Below, piece after piece: positions 1 to 6,722 of a stretch of 64,000 nt of DNA. This DNA comes from CAYOUV01 sp963790075. Lineage in GTDB: Bacteria > Chloroflexota > Anaerolineae > Anaerolineales > Villigracilaceae. The position numbers and the translations under genes are program-made. The notes below the pieces were generated by a model that saw nothing but the letters and a program-made list of their open reading frames with translations, ran no database searches and had not been told where the DNA came from. The stretch's first letter is position 1; the number at the start of each line of letters is the position of its first letter. The stretch is from NCBI GenBank assembly GCA_963790075.1, contig CAWBNG010000004.1, forward strand, positions 1,054,001 through 1,118,000, written 5' to 3'.

Positions 1-633
1 TTCTTCCTTCTTGCCGCGTTCGATCACTTCCGGCTCTTCCAATTCTTCCTCGACCTCGACCTCTTCTTCGATCTCTTCTTCGCGTACATAAGTAGCGAGA
101 ACGACCATTTCTTCGGGGTCGGTCAGGATTTCGACTGCATCGGAGATGACCACGTCGCGGACGTATAGCCCATCGCCGACTTCGGTCAGGCCTGAGAGGT
201 CCAGTACTACTTTTTCGGGCAGGTCATTTGGCAGACATTCGATTTCAAGTTCGCTTACACCGGTAACCATCACGGCATTGTATTCCTTGACAGCCGGAGC
301 CGTACCGGTCAGTTCAATGCCAACCTGCGCACGGATCTTTTCAGTCATCGAAACGGCTAGAAAGTCCACGTGCAGCAAATTGCCCCTGATGAAATTGCGC
401 TGCTTCTCGCGCACCAGGGAGGGATACTCTTTGCCATCCAGGGAAATGGTCACCAGGCTGGACGAAGTGACTTGTGATAAAGCCTTTGTAGCATCGTGGG
501 CATCCAGCGTGAGCGCAATTGGGTCGAGATGACGCCCGTACAGCACGGCCGGCAGCTTACCATCACGGCGCAATGCGCCAACTTGCTTGCCGATCACTTC
601 ACGTTTGGTTGCCTTCAGAATTACTTTTTCCAT
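1..633 (-). CDS. rplY: 50S ribosomal protein L25/Ctc, C-terminus cut by window edge
   Basis: Binds 5S rRNA in the large ribosomal subunit. I translated this frame from the reverse strand. It opens MEKVILKATKREVIGKQVG, followed by LRRDGKLPAVLYG, the typical L25 N-terminal beta-barrel start, and then a TL5/Ctc-type C-terminal domain with LPEKVVLDLSGL and VRDVVI. The tail is very acidic (runs of Glu), as in long Ctc-type L25. At least 211 codons are present and the C-terminus lies beyond base 1. The ATG at 633 is preceded by a GAGGATGG Shine-Dalgarno sequence. Family assignment is confident. Confidence 0.93.
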   Translation of the reverse strand, partial: MEKVILKATKREVIGKQVGALRRDGKLPAVLYGRHLDPIALTLDAHDATKALSQVTSSSLVTISLDGKEYPSLVREKQRNFIRGNLLHVDFLAVSMTEKIRAQVGIELTGTAPAVKEYNAVMVTGVSELEIECLPNDLPEKVVLDLSGLTEVGDGLYVRDVVISDAVEILTDPEEMVVLATYVREEEIEEEVEVEEELEEPEVIERGKKEE

Positions 634-742
634 GTTTCCATCCTCGAGCGCCTCTCACCCCGCGCGGATATTGCCGCTGTTTCAGGATTACCTTCGCTCT
701 GTGAGTAAATTTTCTCCTGACGATTGTCAGGGGATTGACAAA

Positions 743-1270
743 TTATCTGCGCCGGAAGGCGAGTTGTCCGACCAGTAACACCAGTCCGGCAAACAGACCG
801 CTGATCATGCCGATCAGGATCGCACCGCGCGTGTCGACCACCGTCTGGACGTTACCGTCCACGTGACGGGACAAGAGCACCAGGGTATCGATCCGCTCAG
901 CCTGGACATTCTGGCTGTTTACTACGACCGCGTAGGAATTTTGCAGATTGGCGCTTCCGGCTGAGATCACTCCGGCATAGCCGTTAAGGTTGGCCGTTCC
1001 GGTTTTAACCACGCCTACACCGCTGTTGGTCAGGTTGACCTGCTCGGCTTTTAGCGCCCCAATCCCGGTCTCGTGCGCTGACAATTTTCCGGCCGTGGCC
1101 TCCGCGATGAAAGCCTGGTGCGCTTCGATTTCATCCGCAGCAACCACCTGGGCAGCGCTCTGGTGCATGCGCACCAGCTCTGCTTTGACCGAAGCGACCT
1201 TGCTATTGGTCAGGTTGACTACCTGAGTTTGATCCTGCTCTTCTTCAGGTGCGGATGTCTTCGCGGGCAT
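743..1270 (-). CDS. Repeat-rich protein with C-terminal membrane anchor, unknown function
   Basis: I do not recognise a named family. The 175-residue protein has an N-terminal charged stretch (EEEQDQTQ) and then a series of loose repeats built on hydrophobic-polar alternation, such as VNLTNSKVASVKAE, VNLTNSGVGVVKTG, ANLNGYAGVISAG and ANLQNSYAVVVNS. This is the pattern of a left-handed beta-helix or bactofilin-like fold. The last 25 residues form one transmembrane helix ending in RRR, so the protein is probably C-tail anchored. The ATG at 1270 was chosen because GGAGAAACA precedes it; a longer reading to 1300 has no ribosome site. It may be an intracellular scaffold, but function is unknown. 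Confidence 0.7.
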   Translation of the reverse strand: MPAKTSAPEEEQDQTQVVNLTNSKVASVKAELVRMHQSAAQVVAADEIEAHQAFIAEATAGKLSAHETGIGALKAEQVNLTNSGVGVVKTGTANLNGYAGVISAGSANLQNSYAVVVNSQNVQAERIDTLVLLSRHVDGNVQTVVDTRGAILIGMISGLFAGLVLLVGQLAFRRR

Positions 1271-1302
1271 TGTTTCTCCGATTTCTTGTGGCAGGCACAA
1301 AA

Positions 1303-1324
1303 CGCGCCTCCGTGCGGAGGCGTG
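1303..1324 (-). other. Hairpin in the leader of the repeat-rich protein gene
   Basis: CGCCTCC (1305-1311) pairs with GGAGGCG (1316-1322) around a 4-base loop, extended by one G-T and one C-G pair. On the - strand it is followed by CGTTTTG, a weak terminator-like tail. It lies about 35 bases upstream of the start codon at 1270, so it could be an attenuator or could insulate the gene from divergent transcription. Only the structure is seen; the role is a guess. Confidence 0.4.
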
Positions 1325-1500
1325 TCGTCCAACGAAATCAAATTGTAGCCTGTCGAGATGGATTCGTCAAGTCAATTCGTGGAAAAATAGTCAGCCTCAG
1401 GAGTGCGGATGCTCATCATTAGTTACTTGACCTTCGGCAATTCGAGAGAATTCGATGGTGGCAAGGTATAATCCCCCCATCTTTTAAAACTGGATATCCT

Positions 1501-3060
1501 ATGCGTCGCTATATTTACTTCACCGTTTTTACCTCCGGCATGACAACCCTGGCGGCCGAATTGGCTGCCTCGCGTCTGATCGGAAATATTTTTGGCACCA
1601 GCAATCTGGTCTGGGCCAGCATTATTGGCCTGATCCTGATTTACCTGACCGCCGGCTACTTCATCGGCGGGCGCTGGGCTGACCGTTCGCCTCATCCGGA
1701 GACCATGTTCAAAGTCCTGGCTTGGGGCGCTTTCACGTTGGGAATTGTCCCCTTCGTGGCGCAACCAGTGCTGCGGGCTGCGGCAACAGCCTTCGACGGC
1801 CTGGACGTGGGCGTGCTGCTTGGCTCCTTCGTGGCTGTCCTGGTGCTGTTCATTGTCCCGATTACATTGCTGGGCACCATCTCACCCTTTGCCATCCGCA
1901 TCAGCGTCAAGGATACCAGCACGACCGGGAATGTGGCCGGTTCTCTTTACGCCATCTCCACCCTGGGCTCATTCCTGGGAACTTTCCTGCCGGTGCTGGT
2001 CTTTATCCCGTTGATCGGGACCACGCGTACCTTCCTGGTCTTCAGCCTGTTCCTGTTATTTGTGGCCATAGCCGGTCTGGGATTGTCTGCTGGCCGGCGC
2101 ACAGCCCTGATTTACTTATGGATGCCGCTGGTCTTGGCAGTCATCGCCTTACTCTGGTCGGGAGGCGGGCTCAAGCAATCCAAAGGGCAGGTTTTTGAGA
2201 CCGAGTCGGCTTACAATTACATCCAGGTCATCCAGGACGGGGATTTCTATTTTTTACGCCTGAATGACGGGCAGGGCATCCACTCGGTCTACCATCCGAC
2301 ACAGTTGTATTACGGTGGGCCGTGGGAACAATTCCTGGTGGGACCATATTTCAACACGCCGCCCTACACGCCGCAGATGGTCAAACGGATCGCCATCGTC
2401 GGATTGGCGGCCGGGACTACAGCCCGGCAGGCGACCGCCGTCTATGGTCCGATCCCGATCGACGGCTTCGAGATCGATCCTGAGATCGTCAGCGTCGGGC
2501 GGAAGTATTTCGGCATGACCATGCCCAACCTGAACGTCATCGTCCAGGACGGGCGTTGGGGATTGGAGCAAAGCCCGTACAAATACACGATCATCGGCGT
2601 GGACGCATACCGCCCGCCCTACATCCCGCCGCAGATGACTACCCGGGAATTTTTTCAGATCGCTTTTGACCATTTGGACGCAGACGGCGTGTTGACCGTC
2701 AACGTTGGGCGCTCACCCAACGACCGCCGCCTGATTGACGGCCTGGCAACCACCATTGCAACGGTCTTCCCCTCCGTCTATGTGATGGATATCCCGGGCA
2801 CACTCAATTCGATGATCTATGCCACCCGCCAGCCGACCGTTGCCGAGAACCTGACCCTCAATCTGAGCGCGCTGCAAAAGCGCGGTGACGTGCATCCCCT
2901 GCTGATCCGGGCGGTGGAAACGGCCCTGGTCAACCTGCAGCCGGGCTATCAAACCACGCTGGTTTTTACCGACGATAAGGCTCCAATTGAGTGGATCACC
3001 AATCGCATGATCATCAACTTTGTGCTGCACGGGGATACGGAGATTCTTACCCATGAATGA
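1501..3060 (+). CDS. Fused membrane domain/spermidine synthase-like protein
   Basis: 519 residues. The first 220 residues hold about seven hydrophobic helices, starting with the FTSGMTTLAAELAASRLIG segment typical of bacterial 'fused MFS/spermidine synthase' proteins. The second half is a Rossmann methyltransferase-like domain of the SpeE fold, with IAIVGLAAGTTARQ as the glycine-rich loop, DGFEIDPEIVSVG as the acidic loop and VQDGRWGLEQSPYKYTIIGVDAY as the following strand (DAY replacing the usual DxY/D proton acceptor region). The substrate is unknown, and many such proteins are not proven polyamine synthases. Its stop overlaps the next start by eight bases, suggesting translational coupling. 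A TATAAT box sits at 1467-1472. Confidence 0.85.
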   Translation: MRRYIYFTVFTSGMTTLAAELAASRLIGNIFGTSNLVWASIIGLILIYLTAGYFIGGRWADRSPHPETMFKVLAWGAFTLGIVPFVAQPVLRAAATAFDGLDVGVLLGSFVAVLVLFIVPITLLGTISPFAIRISVKDTSTTGNVAGSLYAISTLGSFLGTFLPVLVFIPLIGTTRTFLVFSLFLLFVAIAGLGLSAGRRTALIYLWMPLVLAVIALLWSGGGLKQSKGQVFETESAYNYIQVIQDGDFYFLRLNDGQGIHSVYHPTQLYYGGPWEQFLVGPYFNTPPYTPQMVKRIAIVGLAAGTTARQATAVYGPIPIDGFEIDPEIVSVGRKYFGMTMPNLNVIVQDGRWGLEQSPYKYTIIGVDAYRPPYIPPQMTTREFFQIAFDHLDADGVLTVNVGRSPNDRRLIDGLATTIATVFPSVYVMDIPGTLNSMIYATRQPTVAENLTLNLSALQKRGDVHPLLIRAVETALVNLQPGYQTTLVFTDDKAPIEWITNRMIINFVLHGDTEILTHE

Positions 3061-3715
3061 GCGTTTTACCCCTATACTTTCCTGGATCGTGGCATTGTTG
3101 GTGCCATTCTTCCTGATCCTGACCGGACTGCGTTTGCTGCTGACACCGGTCTTCCCGGAAATCGAATACCGCATGCCGGCTTTCCCGGCTGATGAGTACG
3201 GCTTTACCATGCAGGACCGCCTGCACTGGTCGAAGATCGCCGTGCAGTATTTGGTCAACAATGCCGACATTACCTACCTGAGCGCGTTGCGTTTTTCTGA
3301 TGGCACGCCGGTCTACAACGAACGCGAACTGCGTCACATGATCGATGTTAAGCGTGTGGTCAAGGGGGCTTTGAACTTGTGGTACACAGCCAGCGGGTTG
3401 TTGATCCTGCTCGGGTTGTGGGCCTGGCGTGGAAAATGGTGGCCGGCTTACCGCCGCGGTTTTAGGCGGGGTGGTTGGATAACCCTCGGCATTATGGGTG
3501 CTATCCTGCTCTTTGCTTTGGTCAGCTTCTGGAATTTCTTCGTCTTTTTCCATAAGATATTCTTCCAGGGAGACACCTGGTTGTTCCTGTTTTCGGACAC
3601 CCTGATCCGGTTATTCCCGTTGCGCTTCTGGCAGGACGTCTTCCTGCTGGAAGGCGTGCTGGTGCTGGGTGGCGCCCTGGGGCTGGCGCTGGGGTTGAAA
3701 CCAAAGACCAACTAG
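3053..3715 (+). CDS. TIGR01906/DUF1461 family integral membrane protein
   Basis: 220 residues with an N-terminal helix, a periplasmic-type loop and three further C-terminal helices. The segment FFQGDTWLFLFSDTLIRLFP, followed by RFW, is the hallmark of the TIGR01906 (DUF1461) family, whose function is not established. The start at 3053 lies inside the last codons of the upstream synthase-like gene and gives MNERFTPIL. An earlier reading from 3020 would duplicate upstream coding sequence. The two genes are probably co-transcribed. Confidence 0.82.
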   Translation: MNERFTPILSWIVALLVPFFLILTGLRLLLTPVFPEIEYRMPAFPADEYGFTMQDRLHWSKIAVQYLVNNADITYLSALRFSDGTPVYNERELRHMIDVKRVVKGALNLWYTASGLLILLGLWAWRGKWWPAYRRGFRRGGWITLGIMGAILLFALVSFWNFFVFFHKIFFQGDTWLFLFSDTLIRLFPLRFWQDVFLLEGVLVLGGALGLALGLKPKTN

Positions 3716-3722
3716 CGGGTTT

Positions 3723-3756
3723 TCATGTAGGGGTGGGGTAACCCACCCCTACATGA
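3723..3756. repeat. 15-bp perfect hairpin of the CATGTAGGGGTGGG type
   Basis: Bases 3723-3737 and 3742-3756 are perfect reverse complements around the loop GTAA. It sits eight bases after the DUF1461 stop codon and ends just before the TATAAT (3759-3764) that probably starts fabG transcription. There is no following T-run, so it is either a REP-like palindrome or a factor-assisted terminator. No second copy was noticed in the window. Confidence 0.6.
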
Positions 3757-3784
3757 TGTATAATTTCAGCGCAAGGAGTAAAGG

Positions 3785-4540
3785 ATGTCGACTTTATCGT
3801 TAGAGAACCGGGTTGCCGTTGTGACGGGCGCCTCGCGTGGACTTGGCCGTGCAATTGCGGTTGAATTCGCCGTGCGCGGTGCCGCTGTCGTCGTCAATTA
3901 CAACCGATCCGCTGAAGCTGCCCGGGAAGTTGTGGACCAGATCAAGGCGGGAGGGGGTCAGGCGGCTGCCTTCCAGGCAGATGTGGCGGTATTTCAGCAG
4001 GCGCAGGATCTGATCAAATTCGCCGTCGAGACTTTTGGCAATTTGGACATCCTGGTTAATAATGCCGGCATTACGCGCGATACCTTGATCATGATGATGT
4101 CCGAAGAAGATTGGGACAGCGTCATGGCCACGAATTTGAAGAGTACTTTTAACTGCTCGAAATCGGCTGTGCGGCATATGATGCGCAAGCGCTATGGGCG
4201 TATTATCAATATCTCATCAGTTTCCGGTCAGATGGGAAATGCCGGGCAGACAAATTATTCGGCTTCCAAGGCCGGACAGATCGGATTTACCAAATCGCTG
4301 GCGCGCGAAGTTGCGGGCCGTAATATCACTGTCAATGCGATTGCCGCTGGTTATATCGAAACGGATATCTGGGCCAATGTCCCTGATGATATGCGGGAGG
4401 CGGTCATAAAATTGATCCCGCTGGGCCGCAAGGGACAACCCGATGAGATTGCCTATGCCGTAGCCTTCCTGGCTTCGGATCAAGCCGCCTACATTACCGG
4501 GCAGGTCCTGGGCGTGGACGGCGGCATGGCGATGATGTAA
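3785..4540 (+). CDS. fabG: 3-oxoacyl-ACP reductase-type short-chain dehydrogenase
   Basis: NADPH-dependent reduction of 3-oxoacyl-ACP in fatty acid elongation, cytoplasmic. The 251 residues show the classical SDR pattern: TGASRGLG cofactor loop near residue 15, NNAG near 91, catalytic Ser in NISSVSG, and YSASK as the Tyr-Lys pair near 159. The C-terminal ITGQVLGVDGGMAMM is very close to FabG consensus. The ATG at 3785 follows AAGGAG. It is the first gene of a tight + strand run with the Asp23 protein, nusB and tatA/C. Other SDR substrates cannot be excluded, but FabG is the best call. Confidence 0.9.
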   Translation: MSTLSLENRVAVVTGASRGLGRAIAVEFAVRGAAVVVNYNRSAEAAREVVDQIKAGGGQAAAFQADVAVFQQAQDLIKFAVETFGNLDILVNNAGITRDTLIMMMSEEDWDSVMATNLKSTFNCSKSAVRHMMRKRYGRIINISSVSGQMGNAGQTNYSASKAGQIGFTKSLAREVAGRNITVNAIAAGYIETDIWANVPDDMREAVIKLIPLGRKGQPDEIAYAVAFLASDQAAYITGQVLGVDGGMAMM

Positions 4541-4554
4541 TGTTAGGAGAAAAA

Positions 4555-4911
4555 ATGGCTGGAAGCGAACGTCCCCCTGGGAAGACCACTGTTGCTCCGG
4601 ATGTTTTGACGAGTATCGCTCGCCTGTCGGCTTTGAGCGTTCCAGGTGTGAGTAGTATGGCATCGGTTCCGGGCGGCGTAAACCGCTTGTTTCGCCGCGG
4701 GGCCAATGATGGCGTGCGTATTGAAGTCGAAGACAACACTGTCTTTGCGGATCTGTATGTTGTGTTAAAACAGGATATTAATATTCGCGAGGTCAGCCGC
4801 AACATTCAGCAGCAGGTGGCGCGTGCAATCCTGGAAATGGTCGGGATGGATGTGGGCAATATCGACATTCATATCGAAAATATAGATTACGAGGGGTTTG
4901 ACGAGGCCTAA
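4555..4911 (+). CDS. Asp23/Gls24 family envelope stress protein
   Basis: 118 residues of the Asp23/Gls24 (DUF322) family. Motifs seen are VLTSIARLSALSVPGVSSM near the N-terminus and VFADLYVVLKQDINIREV with QVARAILEMVGM later, the usual alternation of the family. The protein is small and cytoplasmic and in Firmicutes associates with the cell envelope or alkaline stress; its role in this lineage is unknown. The ATG at 4555 is used because TTAGGAGA precedes it; an ATG at 4540 overlapping the fabG stop lacks a site. Its position between fabG and nusB matches the common neighbourhood of this family with nusB. Confidence 0.85.
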   Translation: MAGSERPPGKTTVAPDVLTSIARLSALSVPGVSSMASVPGGVNRLFRRGANDGVRIEVEDNTVFADLYVVLKQDINIREVSRNIQQQVARAILEMVGMDVGNIDIHIENIDYEGFDEA

Positions 4912-4916
4912 ATTTT

Positions 4917-5363
4917 ATGAAGTCGCGAACCAGGGCACGCAGTCTGGCCCTGCAGGTACTTTACGAATTAGATATCACGAGTCATTCTCCAGCCCAGATA
5001 TTAAAGGAGCGGCTGGAAGAAATGCCACTATCCAACGATCTGGCGGAGTTCGCGCGCCAGATTGTTTTCGGTGTGCTCCCTCTTACGCGAGAACTTGATT
5101 TGATCATTGCAAAGTATGCGCCTGAGTGGCCGCTCGAGCAAATAGCACCAATTGATCGCAATATATTACGCATGGCTTCCTGGGAATTTGCTGTCCAGCA
5201 GGAGACACCTGTAAAAGTGGCGATCAATGAAGCCGTAGAGTTGGCCAAGACATTTGGCTCCGATAGTGCTCCCCGCTTCGTCAATGGGGTGCTGGGAAGC
5301 CTGTCCGAGCATCAGAATGATATTTTCCAGGCGATACAATCTGTAAAGGATAAAGAAGGCTAG
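4917..5363 (+). CDS. nusB: Transcription antitermination factor NusB
   Basis: RNA-binding antitermination factor acting with NusE (S10) on boxA during rRNA transcription. The 148 residues start MKSRTRARSLALQVLYELD, the standard NusB opening, and contain PIDRNILRMASWEF and VAINEAVELAKTFG, followed by RFVNGVLGSL, all highly conserved in the family. Only five bases separate it from the Asp23 gene, so co-translation is expected. Family assignment is secure. Confidence 0.96.
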   Translation: MKSRTRARSLALQVLYELDITSHSPAQILKERLEEMPLSNDLAEFARQIVFGVLPLTRELDLIIAKYAPEWPLEQIAPIDRNILRMASWEFAVQQETPVKVAINEAVELAKTFGSDSAPRFVNGVLGSLSEHQNDIFQAIQSVKDKEG

Positions 5364-5370
5364 TAACGGT

Positions 5371-5799
5371 ATGGAGATTCTCGGCGTTGGTATGCCCGAA
5401 TTGATCTTTATTTTGATCATTGCCTTGCTGGTGTTGGGTCCCAAGGATATGGAAAAAGCCGGCCGGGCATTTGGTCGCTTTTTAAACAATTTTTTCAAGT
5501 CAGGAGCCTATAAGGCGATGACGGAAGCGGGTCAAAAACTGCGCAACCTGCCTTACGAGTTGGCGCGTAATGCAAACGAAGAGCTTGAGGATTTGAAAAA
5601 ATTTAATGATGAGCTAAAACAACAAAGCAAATCCCTGGGAACCTGGGAAGGACAGGGCGTTGGCAATCCCAAGCCATCCAAGCCTCCCGAATCTCGGGAG
5701 GAAACTGTGCCTGACAACACAATCGTCCCTCCGCGCTCCCACCCAATAGAGGATGCAGCCGAAGCAAATGAGGAGAAGGAGACGCACAGCGATGCGTAA
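5371..5799 (+). CDS. tatB: Sec-independent translocase protein TatA/TatB
   Basis: Membrane subunit of the twin-arginine export system. The 142 residues have a short N-terminus (MEILGVGMPELIFILIIA), one transmembrane helix, the hinge LVLGPKDMEKAGRAFGRF and an amphipathic helix, then a long charged, proline-rich tail. Glu in GMPELI and the LGP hinge are typical; the length and tail favour TatB over TatA. The last codons overlap the tatC start, so the pair is translationally coupled. No other TatA is visible in the window. Confidence 0.88.
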   Translation: MEILGVGMPELIFILIIALLVLGPKDMEKAGRAFGRFLNNFFKSGAYKAMTEAGQKLRNLPYELARNANEELEDLKKFNDELKQQSKSLGTWEGQGVGNPKPSKPPESREETVPDNTIVPPRSHPIEDAAEANEEKETHSDA

Positions 5800-6682
5800 A
5801 ATTTTCTCCGGCCTGTGGTGGTTGCTGGCCCTTCCTTTTCGCCTGGTATTCTGGATTGTGCGTGCACCTTTCCGGTACATCCCCAAGGCGATTAGCTTTC
5901 TGACCGATCCGCCGGATGATACGCCGTTAACGGACGTGTTTACTGCTGCGGTTCAAGATCGACAAGTCCGCCAGTCGATTTGGGATCATATCGAGGTCCT
6001 GCGAAAACACATTTTCCGAGCCGTACTTGCCCTGGTCCTGACGGTGGGTCTGTCTTTCTTCTTTACAGAGAAACTGGTAGCTTACCTGGCCCAACCGGTG
6101 GGTGGGTTGCAGGCGCTCAAAGCAATTGAAGTGACCGAGTCGGTGGGTGTCTTCATGCGCGTAGCCCTGATTTCGGGCCTGGCCCTGGCCTTGCCCTATA
6201 TTGCTTTTGAGTTCTGGTTGTTTGCGGCACCCGCCTTGATGCCACGTTCGCGTCAGTTTGGTTTGTTGGTCATCCCGCTGGCGTCCATTTTCTTTCTGGC
6301 AGGTATGGCGTTTTCTTATTATGTGATGCTGCCCACGGCGCTTCCGTTTTTACTCAATTTCATGGGGATTCAAGCACAGCTGCGTCCGCAATCCTATTTT
6401 AGCTTTGTGACCGGCTTGATGTTCTGGATCGGTGCAGCTTTTGAATTCCCGCTGGTGATCTATGCGCTTTCAGCCATCCGCCTGGTCAAACCGGCAGTTC
6501 TCGCCAAACAATGGCGGATTGCGGTGGTTCTGATTGCAATCCTGGCTGCAGCAATCACGCCGACGGTTGATCCGGTCAATATGGGACTGGTCATGTTGCC
6601 CATGATCTTGCTATACTTTATTAGCATCGGTTTTAGCTATCTGGCTTACCCGAGAAGAAAGCCGACAGAAGAGGCTGCTTGA
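5792..6682 (+). CDS. tatC: Sec-independent translocase protein TatC
   Basis: Polytopic receptor for twin-arginine signal peptides. The start at 5792 follows AGGAGAAGGAGA and lies in the last codons of tatB; it gives 296 residues. The core begins at IWDHIEVLRKHIFRA near residue 65, the equivalent of the family's HLxELRxRL, and shows about six membrane helices with FEFWLFAAPALMPRSR and AAITPTVDPVNMG. A 60-residue N-terminal extension with an additional hydrophobic helix (LWWLLALPFRLVFWIV) precedes the core; most TatC proteins lack it. Family assignment is secure. Confidence 0.94.
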   Translation: MRKIFSGLWWLLALPFRLVFWIVRAPFRYIPKAISFLTDPPDDTPLTDVFTAAVQDRQVRQSIWDHIEVLRKHIFRAVLALVLTVGLSFFFTEKLVAYLAQPVGGLQALKAIEVTESVGVFMRVALISGLALALPYIAFEFWLFAAPALMPRSRQFGLLVIPLASIFFLAGMAFSYYVMLPTALPFLLNFMGIQAQLRPQSYFSFVTGLMFWIGAAFEFPLVIYALSAIRLVKPAVLAKQWRIAVVLIAILAAAITPTVDPVNMGLVMLPMILLYFISIGFSYLAYPRRKPTEEAA

Positions 6683-6722
6683 TGTTGTCCTTAACATCCC
6701 AACTCCTGAACCCGGAGGGGAA

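Noticed and set aside
1423..1764. 113-codon - strand frame overlapping the spermidine synthase-like gene start
   Set aside because: Overlaps the strong + strand gene and has no recognisable motifs.
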